Source of the DNA: Candidatus Aenigmatarchaeota archaeon
Lineage (GTDB): Archaea > Aenigmatarchaeota > Aenigmatarchaeia > QMZP01 > JAFGSV01
Length of the DNA: 54,904 nucleotides
Assembly: GCA_016931255.1 (NCBI GenBank)
Contig: JAFGFG010000007.1
Coordinates: 1-54,904 of the forward strand
Reading direction: 5' to 3'
In this document: in pieces, positions 1-8,688 of the stretch
Position numbering within the stretch: the first letter of the stretch is position 1
Layout of the letters: the number at the start of each line of letters is the position of its first letter
The notes under the pieces: generated by a model
Seen by the model: only the letters and a program-made list of their open reading frames with translations
What the model was told of the DNA's origin: nothing
The model's database searches: none
Program-made: the position numbers and the translations under genes

Positions 1-110
1 AATTTTGAACATTCGGGCAAAGCCGTTGCTAAAGAAAACCAAGAGTCAGTGGAAAGAAATCGCTATGTACGCTCGTCGAGGATCATGCAGAGGACGGTTC
101 CGAAGAGCTT
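1..110. other. left edge, no gene seen
   Basis: These 110 bases lie downstream of the minus-strand Fic gene stop. I see no open frame with a plausible start, no tRNA and no repeat. It may be the intergenic end of a neighbouring locus cut by the window. Confidence 0.3.
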
Positions 111-1334
111 TCAGGTACGGTTTATGCCTTTCAGGTTCATCAGTATGATTTCCTCTACAAGATAATTGAAGGATTCATCGTCCCTTTTCGTCGATCTCTT
201 GGTGAGATTGAGATACATATCGAAATAACCTAGGGGAAGGTCAAGGACGGGGATTCCATGGCTCCTGAATATATGCAGCATCAGCAATCTGGATATCCTG
301 CTGTTGCCGTCAGTAAAAGGATGTATCCGCTGGAACTCGTTGTGGAAGAATGAAGCGAATCTTATTATATCTGCGGTGTACCCTTTCCTGCTCTCGAATT
401 CCCGGTATTTTTCCAGCAACTCGCCGAGTTTTAATGGCACCAGATTCCAGTCGCATGTCTTGAAATCAGGATTGAACTTTATTCTCACGTTGTGCTTTCT
501 TATATTCCCTGCGCCGAAGATGTGAGACATCGCAATCTTATGGTACTCGAGAATCAGGCCGAGGTCCAGCTTCACTTTCTTTTTCGCGTTTCCCATCATG
601 AGGTCCACGGCTTTCCTGTAGTTAGTCGTTTCCTGTATATGCTCAAGCTTGCGCTTTTCCGGTACAATGTTCTCGAGTATCAGCTTCTGCGTTTCAGGCA
701 GCGTCAGCGGGTTCCCTTCAAGATTGAGACTGGAATAAATGTAATCGGCCTCCTTGTTTCTCTCTTTATCTTCGACTGCGGTATACTCGATCCTGAGATT
801 TCTCCGGTATTTCCTCAGCTCCTTTTCGATTTCCGGTATGAGGCTGCGTTTGACATCCGTGTAGAATTCTATCTTTTTGCCGAAGAAACCTGCCAACTCC
901 GTAAGGAAATGGTGCCTCAGCAACTTGCATTTCAGCGGCTTTTTTGACATAACGAGCAATAAACCGTATTTTGACAGGGCACTAACATAAAGACTGAAAG
1001 TCTGGGGGTGGATTCCTACGTCTTTGTTCGTGAAAAATTCCTTTCTTGCAGCTTTTAGGATGAACCCGACCATGGTCTTCTTGAGCATGAGATTATAGTT
1101 GATGCGATTCTTCATGCAAAACGATATCAATCCGAACAGTTTCTTCGATTCGCTGTCCAGGACGACTTTTACGGTCCTGTTTCTTCTGACATATCCTTCC
1201 TTCTCCAGACTCATTACATGATTGAAAATTGCTTTATATTCGCTTTCCGGCTTGTTCATGGCTTCCGCTATGTCTTTCGGCCTGATCTCTCCCTCAGATG
1301 CAATAACGTAAAAAACGTCATATTTTGATACCAT
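111..1334 (-). CDS. Fic family protein with N-terminal winged helix
   Basis: Fic-domain enzymes usually transfer AMP (AMPylation) to hydroxyl side chains of target proteins. The 407-residue protein carries the core motif HPFTDGNSRISR at residues 338-349, matching HxFx(D/E)GNxRxxR with the catalytic His338. An inhibitory-helix motif SxxxEG (S202, E206, G207) lies before the Fic domain, as in class II Fic proteins that hold themselves inactive. Residues 1-55 look like a winged helix (DIAEAMNKPESEY...), so it may also bind DNA. A palindromic TATA box (ATTTATAAAT, 1356-1365) sits about 25 nt before the start, implying an almost leaderless transcript. No antitoxin partner gene is adjacent. The target is unknown. 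Confidence 0.88.
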   Translation of the reverse strand: MVSKYDVFYVIASEGEIRPKDIAEAMNKPESEYKAIFNHVMSLEKEGYVRRNRTVKVVLDSESKKLFGLISFCMKNRINYNLMLKKTMVGFILKAARKEFFTNKDVGIHPQTFSLYVSALSKYGLLLVMSKKPLKCKLLRHHFLTELAGFFGKKIEFYTDVKRSLIPEIEKELRKYRRNLRIEYTAVEDKERNKEADYIYSSLNLEGNPLTLPETQKLILENIVPEKRKLEHIQETTNYRKAVDLMMGNAKKKVKLDLGLILEYHKIAMSHIFGAGNIRKHNVRIKFNPDFKTCDWNLVPLKLGELLEKYREFESRKGYTADIIRFASFFHNEFQRIHPFTDGNSRISRLLMLHIFRSHGIPVLDLPLGYFDMYLNLTKRSTKRDDESFNYLVEEIILMNLKGINRT

Positions 1335-1660
1335 AAGACATTATGCGCATCGTGCATTTATAAATGTTTCTATTATTCATTTTTTATGTATCTTTTATCC
1401 ATTTTACGTGTCTTTTGTTTATAGGTCTTTATGCATCCTTCTCGTCAATCTTATCCTAAGAGATTCATAAAGGACAACAAAAGAACTTCTTTGGTAAATC
1501 GCCGTCCGCTAGAAAGACCATAATGCAGACATAATACAAAAATCCAGCTTCCCATGATACCGGTTCTGAATCTACTTTGGTAGAAATTTACACTCGGAGG
1601 TACTGTCCGGAAAATATGTATGACAAAAAGTGTTCTGCATAAAAGAAAAATTGAGGGGGC
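1335..1660. other. 326-base intergenic region
   Basis: Holds the Fic promoter at its left end (TATA box 1356-1365 on the minus strand) and AT-rich sequence with several loose TTTTATCC/TTTTGTTT-like stretches. No supported ORF or RNA gene is seen. At the right end a short palindrome around the metK stop codon (GGGCTTTAAGCCC on the minus strand) could form a weak hairpin. Confidence 0.4.
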
Positions 1661-2827
1661 TTAAAGCCCTGCCTCTTTCTTAAGAATTTCCGCTTTGTCT
1701 GTTTTTTCCCATGTGAAACCAGGTCCTGTTCTTCCAAAATGCCCGTATGATGCTGTGTCCTGGTATTTTGGCTTCTTCAGGTCGAGCACGCTTACAATGT
1801 CTGAAGGCTTTGTCGGGAAGTGCTTCCTGACGAGTGCTGTTATTTTCTCTTCAGGTATACTGTTCGTACCGAATGTGTCCACATGAATTGATACAGGCTC
1901 TGCGACACCGATTGCATAAGCCAATTGCACTTCACACTTCTCTGCGAGACCGGCCTTGACTATGTTCTTTGCGATGTACCGCGCCGCATATGCAGCTGAC
2001 CTGTCGACTTTTGAAGGGTCCTTCCCCGAGAAGGCTCCGCCGCCGTGCCGTCCTACGCCGCCGTACGTGTCCACTATTATCTTCCTTCCTGTGAGGCCTG
2101 CGTCTGCATATGGTCCGCCCCTGACGAATGCGCCTGTCGGATTGATGTGGAACGTTGTCTTTTCATCCAGCCATTCCTTGCAGACCGGCCTGATGACCTT
2201 TGAGATTATTGCTTCCTTTATCTCGCTGTGAGTTATGTCCGGGTCATGCTGCGTTGATACGACAACTGTATCAACCCTCACGGGCTTCCATACTTCATCG
2301 TATTCAACTGAGACCTGAGACTTTCCGTCCGGCCTTACCCACTTGAGGGTGCCGTTCTTCCTAACCTCTGCCAGCTTTGCCGTAAGCTTGTGCGCAAGGG
2401 TTATGGGAAGCGGCATCAGTTCTGGTGTCTCATTGCATGCGTATCCGTACATCATGCCCTGGTCACCCGCGCCCTGCTCCTTGTGAAGACCCCTGTCATT
2501 GCTGACGCCCTGGTCTATGTCAGGAGACTGCTCGGTTATCTGGGACCATACGGTGCATGTCTCGTATTCTATCCCGTAATCGGCTTTTGTGTAGCCTATC
2601 TTCTTTATCGTCTCCCTTGCTATGGTCGGGATGTCGATGTAGCCGCCGGTTGTCATCTCACCGAAAACCATGACCCCGCCGTTCTTGGTGCCTGTCTCTA
2701 TGGCCACCCTGCTGTTCGGGTCCTGCCTGAGAGCCTCGTCTACTATAGCATCGCTTATCTGGTCGCACATCTTGTCCGGATGCCCTTCGGTAACGGATTC
2801 CGAAGAAATTATATGCTTTTCTGCCAT
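1661..2827 (-). CDS. metK: S-adenosylmethionine synthetase, bacterial type
   Basis: Makes S-adenosylmethionine from methionine and ATP in the cytoplasm. The 388-residue protein is the bacterial/eukaryal MAT: it opens with [12 protein letters not shown] (the ATP/methionine-binding GHPDK), contains [29 protein letters not shown], and the [20 protein letters not shown] signature. Length matches the bacterial enzyme. Most archaea instead carry the diverged archaeal MAT, so this looks like a replacement by transfer, though several DPANN genomes may share it. The start is preceded by GGTGATATAAA, a good archaeal ribosome site. A hairpin lies in the leader (2850-2865). It is transcribed divergently from the next gene. 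Confidence 0.95.
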   Translation of the reverse strand: MAEKHIISSESVTEGHPDKMCDQISDAIVDEALRQDPNSRVAIETGTKNGGVMVFGEMTTGGYIDIPTIARETIKKIGYTKADYGIEYETCTVWSQITEQSPDIDQGVSNDRGLHKEQGAGDQGMMYGYACNETPELMPLPITLAHKLTAKLAEVRKNGTLKWVRPDGKSQVSVEYDEVWKPVRVDTVVVSTQHDPDITHSEIKEAIISKVIRPVCKEWLDEKTTFHINPTGAFVRGGPYADAGLTGRKIIVDTYGGVGRHGGGAFSGKDPSKVDRSAAYAARYIAKNIVKAGLAEKCEVQLAYAIGVAEPVSIHVDTFGTNSIPEEKITALVRKHFPTKPSDIVSVLDLKKPKYQDTASYGHFGRTGPGFTWEKTDKAEILKKEAGL

Positions 2828-2849
2828 TTTATATCACCTTCTTTTTATA

Positions 2850-2865
2850 GCGCGGAGAACCGCGC
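2850..2865 (-). promoter_or_regulatory. 5-prime leader hairpin of metK
   Basis: A perfect 6-bp GC stem (GCGCGG/CCGCGC) closes a 4-nt loop (TTCT on the transcribed strand). It lies between a TATA-like element (AATATAAAT, about 2895) and the metK ribosome site. It is far too short to be a known SAM riboswitch. It may stabilise the mRNA or modulate initiation; function is inferred only from position. Confidence 0.45.
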
Positions 2866-2995
2866 GAATACTGAGATTTAACCTGGGACATTTATATTGT
2901 TTACTATATTGATTAGGCTTGAAATATTCCTGATAGTTATAAGTACTGAACGAAAAATAATTACAAATTTAAATCAACGAACCAAATAATTAATC

Positions 2996-3316
2996 GTGCC
3001 TTCAAAGACCAAGAATTTCATGACGGAACTTTCAAAATCAGATGCTTACAGGAAGCTACGGATTGCAGTGGCCAATGAAAATGACCCCGATGTTCTCGAA
3101 TACCTCAACAGGATCAATGAAAGGATAGGCGAGTTCATGAGCAACACCAAGAGCAATCTTGATGAAAACTGCGGAGAAGGACGGTCATTGAATAATCAGT
3201 ACATTAATTTTGAAAGTGCTGTCAGGAGGCAGGCGGAATACATTATTCCCGAATGGGAGGGGCAGAGAAGATTTACATACAGGCTTCACGGTCTTGAAAC
3301 CCCGTTTCCTATATAA
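2996..3316 (+). CDS. hypothetical protein, 106 residues
   Basis: I do not recognise this protein. It starts at GTG. A TATA-like AAATTTAAAT (about 2966-2975) sits some 25 nt upstream, so the transcript would be leaderless with this start. The product is charged and probably helical (NENDPDVLEYLNRINERIGEFM in the middle), soluble, with no signal peptide or metal motif. It lies divergent to metK and just upstream of the XRE-CBS regulator in the same direction, 25 nt away. The reading frame has normal host-like codon use. Confidence 0.55.
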   Translation: MPSKTKNFMTELSKSDAYRKLRIAVANENDPDVLEYLNRINERIGEFMSNTKSNLDENCGEGRSLNNQYINFESAVRRQAEYIIPEWEGQRRFTYRLHGLETPFPI

Positions 3317-3341
3317 CTGAAAGGACTTATTATAGTTAATT

Positions 3342-3875
3342 ATGATAACCGGAAAGTATATCAAGGAGCTCAGGGAATCATCAGGCCTTTCCCAGACAGA
3401 GCTTGCACGGCTCGCAAACATCTCTCAGGCGCATGTCGCGAAAATCGAGACAGAGAAGGTCAACCCAAGGCTTTCCACCGTGAATTCTATTCTCACAGTA
3501 TTGCAGAATAAAAAGAAAGTGACAGTATGCGGAGACATAATGTCAAAGAGCATAATCCCACTCAGGCCTACTGACAGCGCCAAGAAGGCTGTCAGCCTGA
3601 TGCATAATTTCGACATATCGCAGATACCCGTGATGGACAGGGGAAGGGTGATAGGCTCGATAAACGAGAACACCATAATCAGGCATATGGGTAAGAATCC
3701 GGCTCACATAAAGATCAAAGAGATAATGGACGCCCCGTTCCCGATAGTGAGCGAGAGCGACTCTGTGAGCATACTACCCGAGCTGCTGAACTTCAGGCAG
3801 GGCGTGCTCGTGGCAAAGGAAGGAAAAATAACAGGTATAATAACAAAGTTCAACCTGCTTTCAGTTAAGAATTAA
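3342..3875 (+). CDS. XRE-type HTH regulator with CBS-domain pair
   Basis: Likely a ligand-responsive transcription regulator. Residues about 4-57 form a Cro/CI helix-turn-helix (KELRESSGLSQTELARLANIS, then HVAKIETEKVNPRL). Residues about 63-177 form two CBS motifs (IMSKSIIPLRPTDSAKKAVSLMHNFDISQIPVMD and IMDAPFPIVSESDSVSILPELL), which usually bind adenosyl compounds such as AMP or SAM. HTH-CBS fusions of this size are frequent in archaea. It is convergent with porB and overlaps its end by 4 nt, so it is not in that operon. The closeness of metK makes SAM a reasonable but unproven ligand. Confidence 0.85.
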   Translation: MITGKYIKELRESSGLSQTELARLANISQAHVAKIETEKVNPRLSTVNSILTVLQNKKKVTVCGDIMSKSIIPLRPTDSAKKAVSLMHNFDISQIPVMDRGRVIGSINENTIIRHMGKNPAHIKIKEIMDAPFPIVSESDSVSILPELLNFRQGVLVAKEGKITGIITKFNLLSVKN

Positions 3876-4801
3876 GAGTCTCCGCACAATTTCCTGAGCT
3901 TTTCCCATTCACTGTCAACGTTCTTCTGGATTCTTTCAAGCATGAATTCATTTCCCGGAACGAAGAGGTGCTTGAACCTTCTCTGGGGCTTCATGAAATC
4001 CGCGACAGGCATCTTGTTGGCGGGTTTGTAGTTGAGCTTGTATTCTCCGTTCTCTATTTCATAGAGCGGCCATGAGCAGCTGTCAACCGCCCTCTTGGCA
4101 AGGGTTATGGTATCCTTGGGTTGTGTTCCCCATATGGTCGGGCATGTGGAAAGCACCACAAGGACTGCCGGTCCCTTGGTCTCGAATGCCTTCTTGGCTT
4201 TCATTGCAAGGTCTGTAAGGTTGCTTACAGAAGCCTTTGCAACATACGGAATATTATGGGCGGCGGCTATCTTGACGAGATCCTTCTTGTTCTCCTGTTT
4301 GCCTGGCTTATTCTTTCCTGCAGGATCGGTTGTGGCTGATGCGCCAAGGGGGGTTGAGCTTGACCTCTGGCCGCCTGTGTTCATGTAGCCCTCGTTGTCA
4401 TAGCAGACGTAAACGAAATCATGCCCTCTTTCAAGAGCTCCTGAAAGTGACTGAATGCCGATGTCGTAGCTGCTGCCGTCACCGCCGAAAGCGATGAACT
4501 TGACATCCTCCTTCATCTTCCCTTTCCTTTTCATGGCTTCGTATGCGGCTATGACGCCGGATATCGTTGCAGGAGCATTCTCGAAAGCTGAATGTATCCA
4601 TGGTATGTCCCAGCTGCTGTATGGATAAATTGTACTGGCGACCTCAAGGCATCCTGTTGCATTGGCCGCGACAACCGGCTTGTCAGTGGCAGCGAGTATG
4701 GTCTTGACTATTATCGGGGCTGCGCAGCCTCCGCACATCCTGTGGCCTGAAGTGAACTTCGGATTGTTCGAGATTTTCTGTGCAAGTTCCTTGGGATTCA
4801 T
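3872..4801 (-). CDS. porB: pyruvate:ferredoxin oxidoreductase, beta subunit
   Basis: TPP-binding catalytic subunit of the four-subunit 2-oxoacid:ferredoxin oxidoreductase, which interconverts pyruvate + CoA and acetyl-CoA + CO2 with reduced ferredoxin. In 309 residues I see the [4Fe-4S] cysteines C23 and C26 (MCGGC), C51 (TGCLEV) and C220 (STCPTIWG), and the TPP/Mg motif from GGDGSSYDIG (106-115) to NEGYMNTGGQ (136-145). This is the classic PorB pattern. It is the last gene of the porGDAB operon; its start overlaps the end of porA by 4 nt. Pyruvate is the likely substrate, but 2-oxoisovalerate or 2-oxoglutarate paralogs look similar. Confidence 0.93.
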   Translation of the reverse strand: MNPKELAQKISNNPKFTSGHRMCGGCAAPIIVKTILAATDKPVVAANATGCLEVASTIYPYSSWDIPWIHSAFENAPATISGVIAAYEAMKRKGKMKEDVKFIAFGGDGSSYDIGIQSLSGALERGHDFVYVCYDNEGYMNTGGQRSSSTPLGASATTDPAGKNKPGKQENKKDLVKIAAAHNIPYVAKASVSNLTDLAMKAKKAFETKGPAVLVVLSTCPTIWGTQPKDTITLAKRAVDSCSWPLYEIENGEYKLNYKPANKMPVADFMKPQRRFKHLFVPGNEFMLERIQKNVDSEWEKLRKLCGDS

Positions 4802-5991
4802 ACAGTCTCCTCCCTTAGTCCAAGATACTTCTTTCCGTCGCTGACCTTTCCTGCAAGCATTTCCTTGTAAACATGCTCCACGTGGCTCTCGAGAAGGTCC
4901 CTTCCGCCAAGTCCGAATGTGTAGCTCTGAAGACCCGGCTTCTTTTCCATCGGATAAAGTGCATTCATTATCTCACCGTAGAGAGGCGCGTTTGCGCCGA
5001 ATGACATTGAACGGTCAAGCACTGCAACGTTCTTTGCCCTGCTGAGTGCCTTTGCAACTTCCTTGTACGGGAACGGCCTGAAAAGCCTTATCCTAAGAAG
5101 ACCAACCTTCTTGCCGTCAGCCCTCATCCTGTCTACTACAGCACGCGTTGTTCCTGCAGCTGAACTCATTGTAACTATCACAGCCTCGGCGTCGTTCATT
5201 TTGTACTCCTCGTAGAAACCATAATCATTGCCTGTCAGCATGGAGAGCTCATTGCCTACTTTCAGGAAGACACCCGGAACCTTCTCCATCGCATCCTGTT
5301 GCTGCCTCTTGGTCTCGAAGAAGTAATCCTGCAGTTCAATGGCACCGACAGTTATCGGATTCTTAAGGTCCAGAAGCGCGTGCTCAGGCTTGTTCTCGCC
5401 GACGAACTTCTTCATGGTTTCGTCATCGTAAATCTTGACATTCTGGACGCAGTGCGAAGTGATGAAACCATCCTCGCAGACCATCACGGGAAGCTGTATG
5501 TCTTTATGCTCCGCAAGCCTGACTGCAAGGAAGACATTCTCGTAAGCCTCCTGAGCGGTCTCGTTGTAAATCTGAATCCATCCAAGGTCTCGCGCGCCGA
5601 TGCTGTCCGAGTGGTCGCAGTGGATGTTGATTGGCGCGGATATCGCCCTGTTTGCTACCGGCATCACTATGGGGCATCGGAGCCCTGATGCGACACCGAC
5701 AATCTCGTACATGAGCGCAAGGCCTGCTGAGCATGTGGCTGTCATTGTCCTTGCGCCTGCCATGGCTGCGCCGACGCATGCGGACATCGCCGAATGCTCC
5801 GATTCCACTCTGACCATCTCCGTGTCGACCTTCCCGTCGTTGGCGAATTTTGAGAATGTCTCCACTATCGATGTCTGTGGCGTTATCGGGTACGCGGCCA
5901 CGACATCAGGATTTATCTGCCTCATTGCCTCTGCTATTGCGTAATTCCCTGTGAGCGGAAATATCTTTCCTTTCGCTGTTGCCATAATCAT
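4798..5991 (-). CDS. porA: pyruvate:ferredoxin oxidoreductase, alpha subunit
   Basis: Alpha subunit of the same oxidoreductase, carrying the substrate and CoA side of the active site. The motif YPITPQT follows the start region (NYAIAEAMRQINPDVVAAYPITPQT) and GFITSH appears mid-protein, both typical of PorA. I chose the ATG at 5991, whose ATGA overlaps the porD stop; ATG 5985 (MATAKGKIF) is the alternative. The open frame extends upstream to 6162, but that stretch reads porD in another frame and should not be annotated. About 397 residues, a normal family length. Confidence 0.93.
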   Translation of the reverse strand: MIMATAKGKIFPLTGNYAIAEAMRQINPDVVAAYPITPQTSIVETFSKFANDGKVDTEMVRVESEHSAMSACVGAAMAGARTMTATCSAGLALMYEIVGVASGLRCPIVMPVANRAISAPINIHCDHSDSIGARDLGWIQIYNETAQEAYENVFLAVRLAEHKDIQLPVMVCEDGFITSHCVQNVKIYDDETMKKFVGENKPEHALLDLKNPITVGAIELQDYFFETKRQQQDAMEKVPGVFLKVGNELSMLTGNDYGFYEEYKMNDAEAVIVTMSSAAGTTRAVVDRMRADGKKVGLLRIRLFRPFPYKEVAKALSRAKNVAVLDRSMSFGANAPLYGEIMNALYPMEKKPGLQSYTFGLGGRDLLESHVEHVYKEMLAGKVSDGKKYLGLREETV

Positions 5992-6320
5992 CACTTCTTG
6001 AATTTTGTCTCCTCTTCCATCTTTATGCACTTCACCGGGCAGACGCTGGCGCATATGCCGCATCCCTTGCAGTAGTCCAGATCTATAGGGCTTCTCTTCC
6101 CGTCCTTGAAATGCACCGCGTTGTCTGGGCAGTGCGTCACGCAGAACGAGCAGTTTATGCACTTGCTCTCATCTATGACTGGCCTGAATGACCTCCAGGA
6201 ACCTGTCTTGTTCATGAGGGCCGACGCCCTTCTGGTTATGAGACCTCCTATGGGTATCTCCCTCCATCCGAGCTTCTTTCCGATGCTTTCCTTTGTCGGG
6301 TACTTTTCCTTGCTCATCAT
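5991..6320 (-). CDS. porD: pyruvate:ferredoxin oxidoreductase, delta subunit (2x[4Fe-4S])
   Basis: Electron-transfer subunit with two ferredoxin-type clusters. Cysteines C54, C57, C60, C64 and C84, C87, C90, C94 make two CxxCxxCxxxC motifs, passing electrons from the TPP site in PorB to soluble ferredoxin. About 109 residues. The WRSFRPVIDESKCINC lead-in is typical of PorD. It overlaps porG upstream by 4 nt and porA downstream by 3 nt, so the four genes are translationally coupled. The second ATG (MSKEK) could be the true start. Confidence 0.92.
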   Translation of the reverse strand: MMSKEKYPTKESIGKKLGWREIPIGGLITRRASALMNKTGSWRSFRPVIDESKCINCSFCVTHCPDNAVHFKDGKRSPIDLDYCKGCGICASVCPVKCIKMEEETKFKK

Positions 6321-6886
6321 TTCACCTCGTCATGCGCCCTCTTGATAGCATCAATGTTGGCCTGGGTTTTCTCAACTCCTATTTTCTTCAGGAACATGCC
6401 TTCAACCCTCTTCTCGACATACTTTATGTCAATGACACCCGTGACCTTTATCAGCGCCCCTATGATAGGGGTGTTCGGGAGGTTCTTTCCCAGAAGGTCT
6501 ATGGAAATTCCTGTTGCGTCAACCGTGTATATCTTGCCTGTGAAACCGGTCTTCTTTTTCAGTTCATCTGTGCTTTCAACCGTATTGACGACAAGTATGC
6601 CGTCCTTTCCAAGTCCCTGTGTGACATCCACCTGGCCTACGAGTGTCGGGTCTATGACAAGAACTATGTCCGGCTCAAGCACAGGCTCATAAGTGGTAAT
6701 GGGTTTGTCCGATATCCGTGCATATGTCTTCATCGGAGCGCCTGTCCTCTCAGGTCCGTATTCCGGGAACGCCTGTATCTGCTTTCCCTGGTCAAGCGCG
6801 GCTTCGACAATGAGCTGGGACGCGGACTTCGCTCCCTGGCCTCCGCGGCCATGAATCCTTATCTCAAATACGGCTTTTTTTGTCAT
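6317..6886 (-). CDS. porG: pyruvate:ferredoxin oxidoreductase, gamma subunit
   Basis: Gamma subunit, first gene of the porGDAB operon. The N-terminus IRIHGRGGQGAKSASQLI is the glycine-rich signature of this subunit, followed by FPEYGPERTGAP, also diagnostic. Length 189 is standard. The promoter should lie in the 115-nt divergent region 6887-7001 shared with the dUTPase gene. Together the operon gives this organism acetyl-CoA/pyruvate interconversion, an anaerobic trait. Confidence 0.93.
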   Translation of the reverse strand: MTKKAVFEIRIHGRGGQGAKSASQLIVEAALDQGKQIQAFPEYGPERTGAPMKTYARISDKPITTYEPVLEPDIVLVIDPTLVGQVDVTQGLGKDGILVVNTVESTDELKKKTGFTGKIYTVDATGISIDLLGKNLPNTPIIGALIKVTGVIDIKYVEKRVEGMFLKKIGVEKTQANIDAIKRAHDEVK

Positions 6887-7001
6887 CGTACAACCATCTC
6901 GCGAATTACAATAATTACCATTGGCGACTTAAAAACTTGCCTCCTGAGAAAAAACAATATTAATGATATCAGATTAATAGTTAACATTTAACGGTGTTTC
7001 T

Positions 7002-7391
7002 ATGGACGGGAAGCTGAAGAAAGTTCAGGAAGGAATGGACATACTCCTTTCACTTCAGAGGAAGTTTCAGGAGGAGCATGGCTTCGATTTCTGGAAGAAT
7101 TCCCCGGAAAAGAAAAGGGACATGTTCGTGAGGACCCTCTTCGCTGCCATAGACGAGCTTGCCGAAGCCGGCGATGAGGTCAACCGCTGGTGGAAGAAGG
7201 GATTCAAGGAACCCGAGGCGCTGGAAGAAAAGAAGGATGAAATACTGGAAGAGATGATAGATTCACTCCACTTCTTCCTCGGCGCCCTGCTTATACTCGG
7301 TGTTGACGGAAAGGACGTCGCAGATGCTTATATGAAGAAGAACAGGATAAATTTCGAGCGCCAGAAGAACAAGGAACTCGGATATGTATAG
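7002..7391 (+). CDS. dimeric dUTPase / MazG-like pyrophosphatase
   Basis: Probably hydrolyses dUTP (or another NTP) to the monophosphate and pyrophosphate, keeping uracil out of DNA. The 129-residue all-helical protein has the two acidic motifs of the dimeric dUTPase family: ELAEAGDEVNRWW (E52, E55, E59) and KKDEILEEMIDSLHFF (E80, E83/E84, D87), which chelate Mg2+. No trimeric dUTPase is seen in the window. It starts a plus-strand pair with the membrane protein 8 nt downstream. Substrate choice between dUTP and other nucleotides cannot be read from the motifs alone. Confidence 0.8.
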   Translation: MDGKLKKVQEGMDILLSLQRKFQEEHGFDFWKNSPEKKRDMFVRTLFAAIDELAEAGDEVNRWWKKGFKEPEALEEKKDEILEEMIDSLHFFLGALLILGVDGKDVADAYMKKNRINFERQKNKELGYV

Positions 7392-7399
7392 GTGATTGG

Positions 7400-8179
7400 A
7401 TGACGAATCATGTTCATGAGAAAATAGAAGTCAGGAAAAAGGAACTGGAAAAGAAGATGCGCATCCCGAAGATAATGTTCGCAGTGCTTTTCGCAGCGCT
7501 TTTCATCGTGCTTTCCCAGACGAAGATGTTCCCCATAATGGGGACTGAATTCAACTTCTCGCTCGCTGTGATGTTCGGCCCCGCTCTCGGAGGACTTCTC
7601 GGAATGGGACTCGGAGCAGCCACAATCGTCCTGTCTCAGGTTATCGGAGTGGCTATCGGGATGTATTCCGCGGACAGCCTCATAAGCATAGCCGTGTTCT
7701 TCCCGATACTTTTCGGTTCACTGTACTTCGCAAGGAGCTTCAGGGGCGACAGGAGGCTCATGATTATACCAATTGCCATGATGATCGCATTCATGGCGCA
7801 TCCGATAGGCCAGCAGGTATGGTTCTACTCTCTATTCTGGGTCATTCCGCTGGTGGTCATCCAGTTCAAGAAGCAGATAGATTCGCTGCTGAAGCATCCG
7901 ATAGCGCAGACTTATTCATACTCACTGGGAACCGCTTTTGTCGACCACTCTGTAGGCTCCGTGATGTATCTCTGGGCATTCGCCATACCGGCCGAGATGT
8001 GGATAGCAGCGATACCGGTAACGCTGTTCGAGAGGCTTCTTATTGCATTGGGAATAACGTTCAGCTTCCATGCGGTGAAGGCGGGAATGAAAGCGCTCCA
8101 AGACGTGGCCATGGCTGTTGCCCACGCGGAGCCCCAGAAAGAGACGCAGAAAGAACCGGTTCCTGTTCACGCGAAATAG
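7400..8179 (+). CDS. polytopic membrane protein, ECF-S-component-like
   Basis: A 259-residue integral membrane protein with about six hydrophobic segments (roughly residues 22-40, 52-75, 75-95, 97-112, 120-135, 140-155, with more near 180-225) and a charged C-terminal tail. The glycine-rich pattern GPALGGLLGMGLGAATIVLSQVIG recalls the substrate-binding subunits of ECF vitamin transporters, but no ATPase or T component is next to it. The start has a good site GGTGATTGG overlapping the preceding stop region. Substrate unknown. Confidence 0.6.
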   Translation: MTNHVHEKIEVRKKELEKKMRIPKIMFAVLFAALFIVLSQTKMFPIMGTEFNFSLAVMFGPALGGLLGMGLGAATIVLSQVIGVAIGMYSADSLISIAVFFPILFGSLYFARSFRGDRRLMIIPIAMMIAFMAHPIGQQVWFYSLFWVIPLVVIQFKKQIDSLLKHPIAQTYSYSLGTAFVDHSVGSVMYLWAFAIPAEMWIAAIPVTLFERLLIALGITFSFHAVKAGMKALQDVAMAVAHAEPQKETQKEPVPVHAK

Positions 8180-8596
8180 CTACTTAAGGCTTTTTGCGAA
8201 TTTCTTTGCCTGCTCAAAATGTTCTGGCTTCGGATAACCGCGCCTGAAAATCTTGAACATTGTTCCGGAGCACACGAAGCTTCCGGTGACCTTATAGCCT
8301 TTCTTCTCAAGCGCCCATTTCATCTGCTCGCCGGCGACAATCTTCTTGCCGTCACCTGATGTCTCGAATACTGCTGCCTTTCCGGATTTCACCTTAGGCA
8401 GGCTTTCGATGAAATTGAGTATGCCCTTGCCAGCATTGCCGCCGTAGACCCCTGAGCCTGTCAGCAGGAAAGTGCCCTTAGGCACATTCCTGACATCACT
8501 GATGTTATGCGCTTCAGTACCAGTCTCATCAGCCATTGTTTCGGCTATCTTCTTCGTGTTGCCAGTTTTCGAGCAGTATACTATGAAAGGCTTCAT
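8180..8596 (-). CDS. flavodoxin-fold protein
   Basis: A 138-residue flavodoxin-like protein, presumably binding FMN. The N-terminal loop YCSKTGNTKKIAETMA (about residues 7-22) is the phosphate-binding loop of flavodoxins (T/SxTGNT). The middle segment LLTGSGVYGGNAG resembles the 60s-loop. It could carry electrons between ferredoxin-dependent enzymes such as PorGDAB, or act as a menaquinone-type oxidoreductase; no partner gene decides this. It converges on the membrane protein gene with no space between stops. Confidence 0.8.
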   Translation of the reverse strand: MKPFIVYCSKTGNTKKIAETMADETGTEAHNISDVRNVPKGTFLLTGSGVYGGNAGKGILNFIESLPKVKSGKAAVFETSGDGKKIVAGEQMKWALEKKGYKVTGSFVCSGTMFKIFRRGYPKPEHFEQAKKFAKSLK

Positions 8597-8688
8597 ACTA
8601 GAGCATTGCGCATGCTGCTATAAAAATATGTTTTCCCTGTTCAGAAGGCTTTTATATTAACTTTCCAAATTAGTCTTGAGGGATAGCG

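Noticed and set aside
2850-2865. SAM riboswitch before metK
   Set aside because: Only a single 6-bp hairpin; none of the known SAM-riboswitch cores fits in the short leader.
2390-2881. 163-residue frame opposite metK
   Set aside because: Antisense shadow of a clear, conserved gene.
5992-6162. N-terminal extension of porA frame (60 extra residues)
   Set aside because: It reads the porD coding sequence in another frame, is Arg-rich and non-conserved; the ATGA overlap at 5991 is the proper start.
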